From assembly GCF_013343715.1 (NCBI RefSeq), contig NZ_JABUNR010000026.1, positions 1 to 42,572 of the forward strand: a stretch of 42,572 nucleotides of DNA. Reading direction: 5' to 3'. This document shows, one piece after another, positions 18,351 through 25,910 of the stretch. The position numbers and the translations under genes were made by a program. The notes beneath the pieces are model-generated. The model was not told the origin of the DNA, ran no database searches, and worked only from the letters and a program-made list of their open reading frames with translations. The DNA is from Mesobacillus harenae (lineage in GTDB: Bacteria; Bacillota; Bacilli; Bacillales; Cytobacillaceae). The number at the start of each line of letters is the position of its first letter. The first letter of the stretch is position 1.

Positions 18351-18393
18351 ACTCTTTACTCTATATGCTTATATACATGAATCTGTTGAAAGT

Positions 18394-18792
18394 TTAATAA
18401 ATCATACTATTGTCATGATACCATTTGAACTCGAGCAGGTTGTTAGCAGGGTCAATTAAGAAGAAGGTAACGTGTTCTTCTTGTCTGCCTTTAAACCTGA
18501 CCATTTCTTTTTGAAAAAATGGCAAATTATTATCTTCCGCCCATTTGAGAGTTTCATTAAACTCCTGGCGATTTGTAAAGGTAACACCAAAATGCCGCGG
18601 GTACATTTTCGGAGATTCATCCACGCTTTCAGGATTTAAATGGCAGACAACCTGGTCACCAAAGAAATTAAATGTTACCCTGTCATCATATCTTCTCGCA
18701 AGCTGGCATCCAAGTCCTTCGTAAAAGCTTACGGTCTCATCTAAATCCTTGCATGGAATCGCAAGGTGGAAGACCTTATTTATGTCCCTCAT
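18394..18792 (-). CDS. VOC-family (extradiol dioxygenase-like) protein coupled to comA
   Basis: A 132-residue single-module protein of the vicinal-oxygen-chelate fold, of the type described as predicted extradiol dioxygenase (COG3565-like). The first strand FHLAIPCKDLDETVSFYEGLG supplies a likely metal-binding His at residue 9. HFGVTF offers a second His and LLEFKWY the C-terminal Glu. Its start codon overlaps the stop of comA (ATGA, 18789-18792), so it is the last gene of a coupled operon comB-comA-VOC. That position suggests it acts on a C3 sulfonate such as sulfolactate or a by-product. The reaction is unknown. Confidence 0.8.
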   Translation of the reverse strand: MRDINKVFHLAIPCKDLDETVSFYEGLGCQLARRYDDRVTFNFFGDQVVCHLNPESVDESPKMYPRHFGVTFTNRQEFNETLKWAEDNNLPFFQKEMVRFKGRQEEHVTFFLIDPANNLLEFKWYHDNSMIY

Positions 18793-19568
18793 TGCTTCTC
18801 CTCCTTTTCTATTTGAAAAAATGTATCAGAACGAAGGCCAAGCCGTAGCGTTTCTAATGCTATTGGGTCGGAAAAAGCGATATTAGCCAGATTTACATTG
18901 GCACCTGCCATTTTTATAAAAGCAGTCTGCATTGCTTTTGTTGGTGCTTCGAAGATAATTTTATCCAGGTTAATACCTGATAGTAAAATTTGATCGATAA
19001 TGTCGAACCGCATCTCGCCGTTATCTTTGCACATTCCGCTTGTTCCGCTCTCCCTCGCCTCCGTGATTACCTTTGCCGCACCCGCTTCAAGATCTTCCTG
19101 GATATATTCCACCCACTCGTCTGCTCCCTGGGTATTAGCAATTGAACTATCCTTCTGGCCTACTTCACTAAAAACCCTAAATTCCTTTGAAAAATCAGCA
19201 ATAAACCCTGCTTTTTCTTTGTTTGAAATTTCAAAGGTACCGTTTGAGATTTCAATGTAGTTTGCTCCGTAATTCCTATTGTATCGATGAAACTCATCTA
19301 CCTTTCCCTGGCTTAGAAATTTCTCAAACAAAGTGCCGCCAAAGAAAAATTCCACTCCATTTTCATGAAGAAAGGCAATTTTTTCATCTAATGTATTTGT
19401 AATAATCGATGTTCCCCATCCAAATTTTACAAAGTCAATAAATTCTCCAGCACTGCTAATTGTATCCTTAAAAAAGTCCAATGGAATTCCATTATCAATC
19501 AAAACTGATATTCCATATTTCCTTGGTTTTAACTGCCGTTTAGGCAAGCTTAATCCATAGTAGCTCAC
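18789..19568 (-). CDS. comA: Phosphosulfolactate synthase (ComA/YitD family)
   Basis: A 259-residue TIM-barrel enzyme that adds sulfite to phosphoenolpyruvate to form (2R)-phospho-3-sulfolactate. Family stretches: GISVLIDNGIPLDFFKD, DFVKFGWGTSII, GGTLFEKFL, NYIEISNGTFEI, KVITEARESGTSG and IIFEAPTKAMQTAFI. In methanogens the enzyme starts coenzyme M synthesis. In Bacillus (yitD) it is thought to make sulfolactate for the spore. It overlaps comB upstream and the VOC gene downstream by four bases each, so three products are made in fixed order. Confidence 0.93.
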   Translation of the reverse strand: MSYYGLSLPKRQLKPRKYGISVLIDNGIPLDFFKDTISSAGEFIDFVKFGWGTSIITNTLDEKIAFLHENGVEFFFGGTLFEKFLSQGKVDEFHRYNRNYGANYIEISNGTFEISNKEKAGFIADFSKEFRVFSEVGQKDSSIANTQGADEWVEYIQEDLEAGAAKVITEARESGTSGMCKDNGEMRFDIIDQILLSGINLDKIIFEAPTKAMQTAFIKMAGANVNLANIAFSDPIALETLRLGLRSDTFFQIEKEEKQ

Positions 19569-20254
19569 ATATCCACCCTCTCAATTATTGGAGTTTGCCC
19601 TTTGGATTTAATCTGCATGACAAAGGTGCCATCCAATTCTTTTACACATAGCCCAATATCCTCTTTATCAAATTCTGGCTGTGCATCGTCAAAAAATTTC
19701 TCTGCAGCAGCTGAATTTCGAATTCTTTCAGCTGTCAATGAAGCAGAGCATGGTTCATTATTTATCAACGCTGATATATATTGCGCACAGGCCAAATCAT
19801 CATCACCGGAAGGATGTGAAGCTACCACATTAATGAGGAGACTCTGTCTCGGCCCACAAATTTCTCTGGCATACTCAGCTGTAGCTTTCGCATTTGTAAA
19901 TCCTGTAACAAGTACGATTTCTGCGTCTAGTGCATTTAAGGCTGCTGTTACACCGTTGGTTGTTTTCTGGATCAGTGTTTTCCCATCTATATTGGATTCT
20001 ACAATCGTTTTTGGAGAGTTATCTAGGTCAAACCCTTCAATTGGAAGGCCGTTTACCTCTCCAGCTAAAAGATGATCCGGATAATTCTCTTTTAGTAAGA
20101 ACGCCTCGTTTTGAGTCCGCGCGAGCCATATTTCTTTTGCGCCATGAATAAATGCGTAATGGGCAACCGTAAATGCACGAATAACATCAATCACAATATT
20201 AACCTGTGCATGCTTTAGTGATGGACAATTTCCCTGGTGTATGTTTATTTCCAC
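19565..20254 (-). CDS. comB: 2-phosphosulfolactate phosphatase (ComB/YitC family)
   Basis: A 229-residue magnesium-dependent phosphatase that removes phosphate from 2-phosphosulfolactate to give (R)-3-sulfolactate. Recognisable parts: VNIVIDVIRAFTVAHYAF, LLAGEVNGLPIEGFDLDNSP and LIQKTTNGVTAAL. The start is GTG at 20254 with GGGGGAG five bases before it; an ATG nearby is out of frame. It opens the comB-comA-VOC operon and is read away from the cysH operon across a 270-base control region. Together with ComA it pulls sulfite into a stable sulfonate. Confidence 0.93.
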   Translation of the reverse strand: MEINIHQGNCPSLKHAQVNIVIDVIRAFTVAHYAFIHGAKEIWLARTQNEAFLLKENYPDHLLAGEVNGLPIEGFDLDNSPKTIVESNIDGKTLIQKTTNGVTAALNALDAEIVLVTGFTNAKATAEYAREICGPRQSLLINVVASHPSGDDDLACAQYISALINNEPCSASLTAERIRNSAAAEKFFDDAQPEFDKEDIGLCVKELDGTFVMQIKSKGQTPIIERVDM

Positions 20255-20455
20255 GTCATCTCCCCCACTTTCCTACAGGGTTCTCTTTTCCTTTAAATCT
20301 CTTAAACTGCACTCTAGTTCATTAAAGGATTTGTCTGGTTTTTTAGCGCTCAAAGGAATTATATTCGCCCAAAGGGGATGTGGTTCCTAATTTTTGTTCT
20401 TTATGAGCACTTCCCAGAAATAGGCTTTTACCCTCCGAACTATTTCACCTCTACT

Positions 20456-20483
20456 GAATAATCTGCCTTTAAAGCCATACCAT
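20456..20483 (+). promoter_or_regulatory. Candidate sigma-E promoter of the cysH operon
   Basis: GAATAAT (-35) and CATACCAT (-10) are separated by 13 bases, 41 bases before the cysH start. This resembles the mother-cell sigma-E consensus (kmATAtt, 13-15 bp, CATACAnT) with one mismatch in each box. It fits a sporulation-timed sulfolactate pathway but is only a pattern match. Confidence 0.35.
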
Positions 20484-20524
20484 TTTTTTATATTAGATCA
20501 CCATGGTTAAAAGGGGGGAAATGT

Positions 20525-21235
20525 ATGTCTAAAACCTTAACTTTTGAGACTTGGGATGATGAGAAAGTAAATATGCTAATCACTGAATGCAGTGACTTTA
20601 TGGGCGTCTTAAAGTGGGCCTTCCGGGAATACGGAGATAAACTTGTTTATGCTTGCAGCTTTGGTGCCGAGGGGATCGTACTTCTTGATTTAATTTCCAA
20701 GGTAACTAGCCAAGCTAAAGTTATCTTCCTTGATACGGATCTTCATTTTAAAGAAACCTATCAGCTTATTGATAAAATCAAATCCAAATATCCAAACTTA
20801 CAAATTGATCTTGTTCAACCGAGCTTAACTCTCAATCAGCAAAAAGAACTGCATGGCGATAAGCTATGGGAATCGAATCCCAACCTTTGCTGCCAGATTC
20901 GAAAAATTGAACCGCTGACTGACCAGCTGTCAGGTGTTCACGCCTGGATTTCCGGGCTCAGACGTGAGCAGTCCCCAACTCGAAAAAACATTCAATTTAT
21001 TAATAAAGATAGCCGGTTCAAACGGGTAAAGATTTGTCCATTAATTCAATGGACATGGAAGGATGTTTGGGAATATATCAAACTCAACAATCTTCCTTAT
21101 AATGAGCTGCATGACAGAAACTACCCTAGTATTGGCTGCGAAAAATGTACACTGCCCTCCGATGATCCTTCTGACTCCCGTTCCGGAAGGTGGGCTAATA
21201 ATGACAAAACCGAGTGTGGACTTCATAACGGCTAG
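20525..21235 (+). CDS. cysH: Phosphoadenylyl/adenylyl-sulfate reductase CysH
   Basis: A 236-residue thioredoxin-dependent reductase that yields sulfite from PAPS or APS. It has CSFGAEG (44-50), SGLRREQSP (143-151) and the catalytic Cys231 in ECGLH. Four cysteines, Cys122-Cys123 and Cys205-x2-Cys208, are the [4Fe-4S] cluster ligands of the APS-reductase type. The co-transcribed APS kinase would make PAPS, so the enzyme may accept both, as reported for B. subtilis CysH. AAGGGGGG precedes the ATG at 20525. It is first in the operon cysH-cysP-sat-cysC. Confidence 0.94.
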   Translation: MSKTLTFETWDDEKVNMLITECSDFMGVLKWAFREYGDKLVYACSFGAEGIVLLDLISKVTSQAKVIFLDTDLHFKETYQLIDKIKSKYPNLQIDLVQPSLTLNQQKELHGDKLWESNPNLCCQIRKIEPLTDQLSGVHAWISGLRREQSPTRKNIQFINKDSRFKRVKICPLIQWTWKDVWEYIKLNNLPYNELHDRNYPSIGCEKCTLPSDDPSDSRSGRWANNDKTECGLHNG

Positions 21236-21247
21236 GAGCAGAAGCTC

Positions 21248-22345
21248 ATGACGGTTATCGTTTTGGTGTTTATAGCAGCATTTTTCTTTGCAATAAATAT
21301 TGGCGCTAGTGGAGCAGCTGCAACAATGGGAATTGCCTATGGTTCAGGTGCTGTTAAAAATAGAAGACTTGCCTTGCTAATCTGTGCTGCCGGCATTTTT
21401 CTAGGGGCAGCTTTGGGGGGTGGAGAAGTCGCAAAAACATTAGGTTCAGGGCTTATTCCCCAGAATGTTATCAATATTAATATCTCTTTAATTATTCTTT
21501 CTGCCGCTACCCTCTCGCTCTTTATTGCAAATATTGCAGGGATACCTTTATCAACGAGCGAGGTTACGGTCGGTGCGATTGTAGGCGTAGGGATTGCCTA
21601 TAAAACTTTGTATGTCGGCACTTTACTTACCATTGTTGTCCTTTGGTTAGTCATTCCGCTGATTGCATTCCTTCTTGCTGTCATTATAGCTAAATTTATC
21701 AAGCTGACAGAAGACAGGCTGCAGTTTCTAAACCAGAAAAAGTGGATGCGTTTTATGGGCATTCTTGTCGTCTGTACCGGCTTTCTTGAAGCCTTCTCAG
21801 CAGGAATGAATAATGTGGCCAATGCGGTAGGTCCCCTAATAGCTGCTGGACTTATTAGTATGGATAGCGGAATTGCAGCAGGAGGTCTGTTTGTAGCCGC
21901 TGGAGCCCTCTTCCTTGGGGGTAGAGTGGTCGAAACAAACGGAAAAAAAATAACTCAGCTCAGTCTTTTACAGGGCAGCGCAGTCTCAGGACTTGGGGCG
22001 GCCTTGGTTATCGGTGCGTCTCTCTTTGGGATGCCTGTCCCTCAAACTCAAATTACAACCTGTAGCATTCTCGGTGTGGGGTTCGCTGATAAAGGGTGGA
22101 AAATATGGGAGAAAGATATAATTGGAAAGCTCCTGAAGGTTTGGATTGTCTCTCCCCTCTTTTCTCTCGTGATCTCTTATAACCTTGTTAAGATTTTTCT
22201 CGATTTTGATATCTATTCCGTCGTAATTGTCATAGCTGTTTTCGTAGCAACCATCGGATCCATTAGTTTACTGAAATCGAGCGACTATAAAAAAACAGTT
22301 TTTTATAAAGAAAATGCTCGTGTTAAAAAGGCAGGAGGAAGATAA
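21248..22345 (+). CDS. cysP: Sulfate permease of the Pit family (CysP-like)
   Basis: A 365-residue membrane protein with about ten helices and the duplicated PiT (PHO4) signature: GASGAAATMGIAYGSGAVKN near the N-terminus and FSAGMNNVANAVGPLIAAG in the second half. Pit proteins usually carry phosphate, but B. subtilis CysP, in the same kind of operon, imports sulfate. Its place 12 bases after cysH and before sat makes sulfate the best guess. The C-terminus overlaps the sat ribosome site. Confidence 0.88.
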   Translation: MTVIVLVFIAAFFFAINIGASGAAATMGIAYGSGAVKNRRLALLICAAGIFLGAALGGGEVAKTLGSGLIPQNVININISLIILSAATLSLFIANIAGIPLSTSEVTVGAIVGVGIAYKTLYVGTLLTIVVLWLVIPLIAFLLAVIIAKFIKLTEDRLQFLNQKKWMRFMGILVVCTGFLEAFSAGMNNVANAVGPLIAAGLISMDSGIAAGGLFVAAGALFLGGRVVETNGKKITQLSLLQGSAVSGLGAALVIGASLFGMPVPQTQITTCSILGVGFADKGWKIWEKDIIGKLLKVWIVSPLFSLVISYNLVKIFLDFDIYSVVIVIAVFVATIGSISLLKSSDYKKTVFYKENARVKKAGGR

Positions 22346-22346
22346 A

Positions 22347-23513
22347 ATGATACAGCCTCATGGAGGTAAATTAATAAACAAAATGTGCAGCGAATCTCTG
22401 CCATTAACCATTAAAAATAACATAGAATTAGACAGCATCTCCCTGAGTGATCTTGAATTGCTGGCAATAGGCGGCTATAGTCCACTGGAAGGTTTTATGG
22501 GAGAAAAAGATTACAGTTCAGTAAAAGAGAAGATGCGGCTGGCTAACGGAATTCCCTGGAGTATACCAATTACTCTTCCAACTTCAGAGGAATCCGCCAG
22601 AAAAATCGGGGTCGGTGAAGAGGTTGGCCTTATAAAAGATGGAATTTTATACGGTAAAATCCTAGTAACTGATTTATATGTACCAGACAAACGAGAAGAA
22701 GCAAAGCATGTTTTCCAAACAGATGATATCGCCCATCCTGGTGTAAAAAAGCTTTTTGAGCGCCCAAATGTATATCTAGGCGGCCCTATCACGATGTTTC
22801 GCCGTCCGGAAAAAAACCAATTTGAAGAATTCCGTCTTGATCCTGCACAAACCAGGATTGAGTTTGCAAAGCGCGGCTGGAAGACAATTGTTGGATTCCA
22901 AACGAGAAATCCCGTTCATCGGGCGCACGAATATATTCAAAAGGCCGCTTTGGAAACGGTCGATGGGTTATTCCTAAATCCCCTTGTTGGTGAGACAAAA
23001 GCTGATGATGTTCCAAGCGATGTCAGGATGGAAAGCTATTTATCATTAATAGAAAATTATTACCCTAAAGAACGTGTACTCTTAGCTGTTTTTCCGGCAG
23101 CTATGCGCTATGCCGGCCCACGTGAAGCAATTTTTCATGCAATTGTCCGAAAAAACTATGGATGTACCCACTTTATTGTTGGCCGTGACCATGCAGGTGT
23201 TGGTAATTACTACGGAACCTATGATGCCCAAAATATTTTCAAGAATTTTACTGAGGAAGAAATAGGCATAAAAACACTTTTCTTTGAAAATAGCTTTTTC
23301 TGCAGGCGCTGCGGCAATATGGCATCTCCTAAAACTTGTCCACATGACAGTTCAGAACGGGTTTCACTGTCAGGTACAAAAGTCAGAGGGATGCTCCAGA
23401 ATGGTGAAATGCCACCTTCCGAATGTACTCGCCCTGAAGTGGCGAAAATACTGATTAAAGGAATGCAGAGCCCGCTCATTCCCTCTGGAAGTGGCCGTAG
23501 ACATGAAAAATAA
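22347..23513 (+). CDS. sat: Sulfate adenylyltransferase
   Basis: A 388-residue ATP sulfurylase that activates sulfate to APS. It has the nucleotide-binding motifs QTRNPVHRAHEYI and VGRDHAGVGNYYG, and LSGTKVRGML near the end. Cys residues in FCRRCGNMASPKTCPHD resemble the zinc site of bacterial homodimeric enzymes. An ATG at 22347 directly follows AGGAGGA with good spacing. The frame opens 11 codons earlier inside cysP, but that extension lacks a ribosome site. The next gene, cysC, starts within its last codons. Confidence 0.95.
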   Translation: MIQPHGGKLINKMCSESLPLTIKNNIELDSISLSDLELLAIGGYSPLEGFMGEKDYSSVKEKMRLANGIPWSIPITLPTSEESARKIGVGEEVGLIKDGILYGKILVTDLYVPDKREEAKHVFQTDDIAHPGVKKLFERPNVYLGGPITMFRRPEKNQFEEFRLDPAQTRIEFAKRGWKTIVGFQTRNPVHRAHEYIQKAALETVDGLFLNPLVGETKADDVPSDVRMESYLSLIENYYPKERVLLAVFPAAMRYAGPREAIFHAIVRKNYGCTHFIVGRDHAGVGNYYGTYDAQNIFKNFTEEEIGIKTLFFENSFFCRRCGNMASPKTCPHDSSERVSLSGTKVRGMLQNGEMPPSECTRPEVAKILIKGMQSPLIPSGSGRRHEK

Positions 23514-24096
23514 TATTGTTTGGCATAAAGCAGCTATTAGTAAAAAGGATCGGGAGCGGTTAAACGGACATAAAAGCTGTGTACTCTGGTTTACCGGGTT
23601 ATCCGGCTCAGGAAAGTCCACGCTAGCAAATGAGGTGGATCGACAGTTATATGCCAGACGGATTAAAAGTTATGTGTTGGATGGAGATAATATCCGCCAC
23701 GGCTTAAATAAGGGACTTGGATTTAGCAAACAGGATCGCATTGAAAACATCAGGAGAATTGGCGAAGTAGCCAAACTATTTGTAGACAGTGGTCAAATTG
23801 TCCTTACAGCGTTTATCTCTCCTTTCCGGGAGGATCGGGATCAGGCTAGAAAACTATTTTCAGATGATGAGTTTATTGAGGTACATCTGGACTGCCCGCT
23901 CAATATTTGCGAACAAAGAGATCCAAAAGGATTATATAGCAAAGCAAGAAGCGGAGAAATTAAACAGTTCACTGGGATCGACTCTCCTTATGAGGTCCCG
24001 CTCAATCCACAATTAACCATTAAAACAAGTGAACAATCCATTGAAAAAGCGGCTGAACAGGTAATCTCTTATCTAGAGCAAAACAGCTACTTTTAA
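23503..24096 (+). CDS. cysC: Adenylylsulfate (APS) kinase
   Basis: A 197-residue kinase that phosphorylates APS to PAPS. P-loop GLSGSGKST near residue 32, DGDNIRHGLNKGLGF, AFISPFREDRD, and the lid region GLYSKARSGEIKQFTGIDSPYE. The ATG at 23503 overlaps the end of sat and uses GGAAG about eleven bases before it; a GTG at 23491 sits too close to that site. It ends the operon and is followed by a clear terminator. Confidence 0.94.
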   Translation: MKNNIVWHKAAISKKDRERLNGHKSCVLWFTGLSGSGKSTLANEVDRQLYARRIKSYVLDGDNIRHGLNKGLGFSKQDRIENIRRIGEVAKLFVDSGQIVLTAFISPFREDRDQARKLFSDDEFIEVHLDCPLNICEQRDPKGLYSKARSGEIKQFTGIDSPYEVPLNPQLTIKTSEQSIEKAAEQVISYLEQNSYF

Positions 24097-24103
24097 GTTT
24101 CCT

Positions 24104-24135
24104 TGCCCTCTTCCAATATGGAGAGGGCATTTTCT
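24104..24135 (+). terminator. Terminator of the cysH-cysC operon
   Basis: The stem TGCCCTCT/AGAGGGCA, loop of ten bases, is followed by TTTTC on the plus strand. Confidence 0.8.
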
Positions 24136-24163
24136 GTTGCGAAATGAAATCTAAATTATTAGT

Positions 24164-24254
24164 CAAGGTATGTTATCGCGGACGAACGCAAATCAACCAG
24201 GGCAGGTACCCCCGTGCCAGCAATTGGTAAATTGGCAGATTCATTCATACCTTG
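24164..24254. other. Multi-hairpin structured element
   Basis: A 9-bp perfect outer stem (CAAGGTATG/CATACCTTG) encloses three small hairpins: GCG/CGC, GGCA/TGCC around GGTACCCCCG, and CAATT/AATTG with loop GGTA. The minus strand also carries a 29-codon frame without a ribosome site. It lies between the cysC terminator and the convergent MpsC-like gene. It could be a structured RNA or a repeat copy; I cannot name it. Confidence 0.4.
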
Positions 24255-24262
24255 TATTAACA

Positions 24263-24970
24263 CTAATGCTTTTCTGTTTCGCCATTTAAAATAAACCAGA
24301 TAGCACTCTTATCAAGGTCGAAGTCCCAATCAACGAAGATTTCTGTCACCTTCTGATTCAGGATTTTTTCAAATTCGTTATCATGCAGATAGGACTTTTC
24401 TAAAATCCGCTTCGTCGTTTTCAGGATTTTTTCATACCCTTGCCTGATTAACTCCTTCTCAATCTTAACTAAAATACCCTCTCTGATGACTAACATAAGC
24501 CGATCATTCATTCGATAAGACTCTATGTGCTCTGGAGCCTTCTGTACTTCTTGACTAATATCTTTTATCTTTAGGTCGACTGCGTCTTTTCCCTTGAATT
24601 TTTGGGCAACATTTTTGCTATTTTTATCTTGGGCTGCAATCGCAAGAAAAGCGCCGGTTTTATTGGCTATATTCCAATCATAATAAAATTCTTTGATTTC
24701 TACCCCAGTTATAACTTGAATGTAAGCTTTTATCTCAACCCTGAGGCTTTCCATAAGCAATGCTCGTGTATTTTGAATTGTATTTGCTTCTTTCTGATCC
24801 ATCAGCGCCTGTTCAATTGGCGAAAAAAAGTTCCGGATATAGACGGAAATAAACGGAAGAGAGATGGTTACAAAAACCGACTCAGGTCCCTTTCCAAACT
24901 TATCTCGTAAGACTTTCCCTATATAACTGGCGATTTCAGCTTCTGGTTTTCTAGTTTGCGTTTCTTTCAT
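24263..24970 (-). CDS. Tandem MpsC (DUF2294) domain protein
   Basis: A 235-residue soluble protein made of two related halves. The first (about 8-112) ends EIKEFYYDWNIANKTGAFLAI, the second (about 150-231) ends VTEIFVDWDFDLDKSAIWFIL. Both have a central helix rich in charged residues. This is the DUF2294 family, now called MpsC, typified by single-domain B. subtilis YbcI and S. aureus MpsC, which is linked to a bicarbonate/membrane-potential system. No mpsA or mpsB homolog lies nearby. The ribosome site is poorly spaced (GGAGTGAG, 13 bases before the ATG). Function unknown. Confidence 0.75.
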   Translation of the reverse strand: MKETQTRKPEAEIASYIGKVLRDKFGKGPESVFVTISLPFISVYIRNFFSPIEQALMDQKEANTIQNTRALLMESLRVEIKAYIQVITGVEIKEFYYDWNIANKTGAFLAIAAQDKNSKNVAQKFKGKDAVDLKIKDISQEVQKAPEHIESYRMNDRLMLVIREGILVKIEKELIRQGYEKILKTTKRILEKSYLHDNEFEKILNQKVTEIFVDWDFDLDKSAIWFILNGETEKH

Positions 24971-25189
24971 CTTTATAAATACTCACTCCAATTCAAGTGC
25001 GGTCAACAGTTCATAAATATTCTAGCAATATATGTTATATTAATTTACCCTTTATTTTCCTTTCTATGCTACCCTTTCAGGTTTTCAGCCAAAACAATAA
25101 ATTTAGCCGTATTTCTTCATTATGAAAAAGCATTACCCGAATTGGCAATACCTCGGTAAACTAACTATATAATGCCCACTCTGCTTCTG

Positions 25190-25612
25190 TTAAATCCATT
25201 TGACAAGTTTTATATGACTGCCTTTGCCAACTTCTGTTTCAATCGAGAATTCATCCACCATTCGTCTAACAGCAGGCAAACCTGCTCCTAAGCTTCCAGA
25301 GGTTGAATACCCTTGTTCAAGCGCCAGCTGAACATCTGCTATTCCTGGGCCATTATCTATTGCCTGTATGGACAAACCCTTGTTAAGGTTATCTTTAATA
25401 ACTTCCATGATAATTTTTCCATCGCCCGCATATTTATAAATGTTTCTGGCTAGTTCAGAAATGATTGTCACAATTCTCGATTGATCAATGGGGTTAAACC
25501 CCATTACTTTTGCTGTTTCTCTCGCCTTTTTCCTTGCGGTCAGGATATCTTCCTCCTTACTGACAACGATAGAGTAAAGGTTTTTGCTGGTTAAGCTTTT
25601 ATCCTGAATCAT
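25190..25612 (-). CDS. RsbT-like anti-sigma/switch serine kinase
   Basis: A 140-residue GHKL ATPase like RsbT. The N box is SELARNIYKYAGDG, the G1 box IDNGPGI and the G2 box SLGAGLPAV; the end is GKGSHIKLVKWI. In B. subtilis RsbT phosphorylates stressosome proteins and activates the RsbU phosphatase of the sigma-B pathway. No rsbR, rsbS or rsbU gene lies here, so it is an orphan copy. AGGAGG precedes the ATG. The tandem MpsC gene follows 219 bases downstream on the same strand and may share its control. Confidence 0.85.
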   Translation of the reverse strand: MIQDKSLTSKNLYSIVVSKEEDILTARKKARETAKVMGFNPIDQSRIVTIISELARNIYKYAGDGKIIMEVIKDNLNKGLSIQAIDNGPGIADVQLALEQGYSTSGSLGAGLPAVRRMVDEFSIETEVGKGSHIKLVKWI

Positions 25613-25649
25613 TTAAAAACCTCCTGCTATCGTATTTTTTAAAAAAATA

Positions 25650-25690
25650 AGCCAGAAAGGAAAGAGAATGTCTCTCTTTCCTTTCTGGCT
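25650..25690 (-). terminator. Perfect 18-bp terminator hairpin
   Basis: AGCCAGAAAGGAAAGAGA pairs perfectly with its complement over a 5-base loop; TTATTTTTTT follows on the minus strand. It ends the hydrolase gene upstream and isolates the rsbT-like gene. Confidence 0.85.
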
Positions 25691-25910
25691 CATGTCCGGT
25701 TCTGCGCCCAGTTCATTTCCACCACTATATTCAACTAACATCTATGTCTTCAAAAAATTAATAACATTTTCATATGATTGTGTAAAACACTTAAATTCTA
25801 TAAATCAAAGCTTTATTTCTTTGATTCTATCTCTATTCTAATAATAGGTTACTAAACGTGCAACATAAATCTTCTCATTCTACTAATTTCCTTATAGATT
25901 GAAACCTAAT
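25691..25910. other. Intergenic spacer
   Basis: AT-rich spacer between the hydrolase stop and its terminator. I see no gene, repeat or regulatory motif in it. Confidence 0.4.

Noticed and set aside
22314..22346. Upstream extension of sat by 11 codons
   Set aside because: It lies inside cysP and covers the ribosome site that serves the ATG at 22347.
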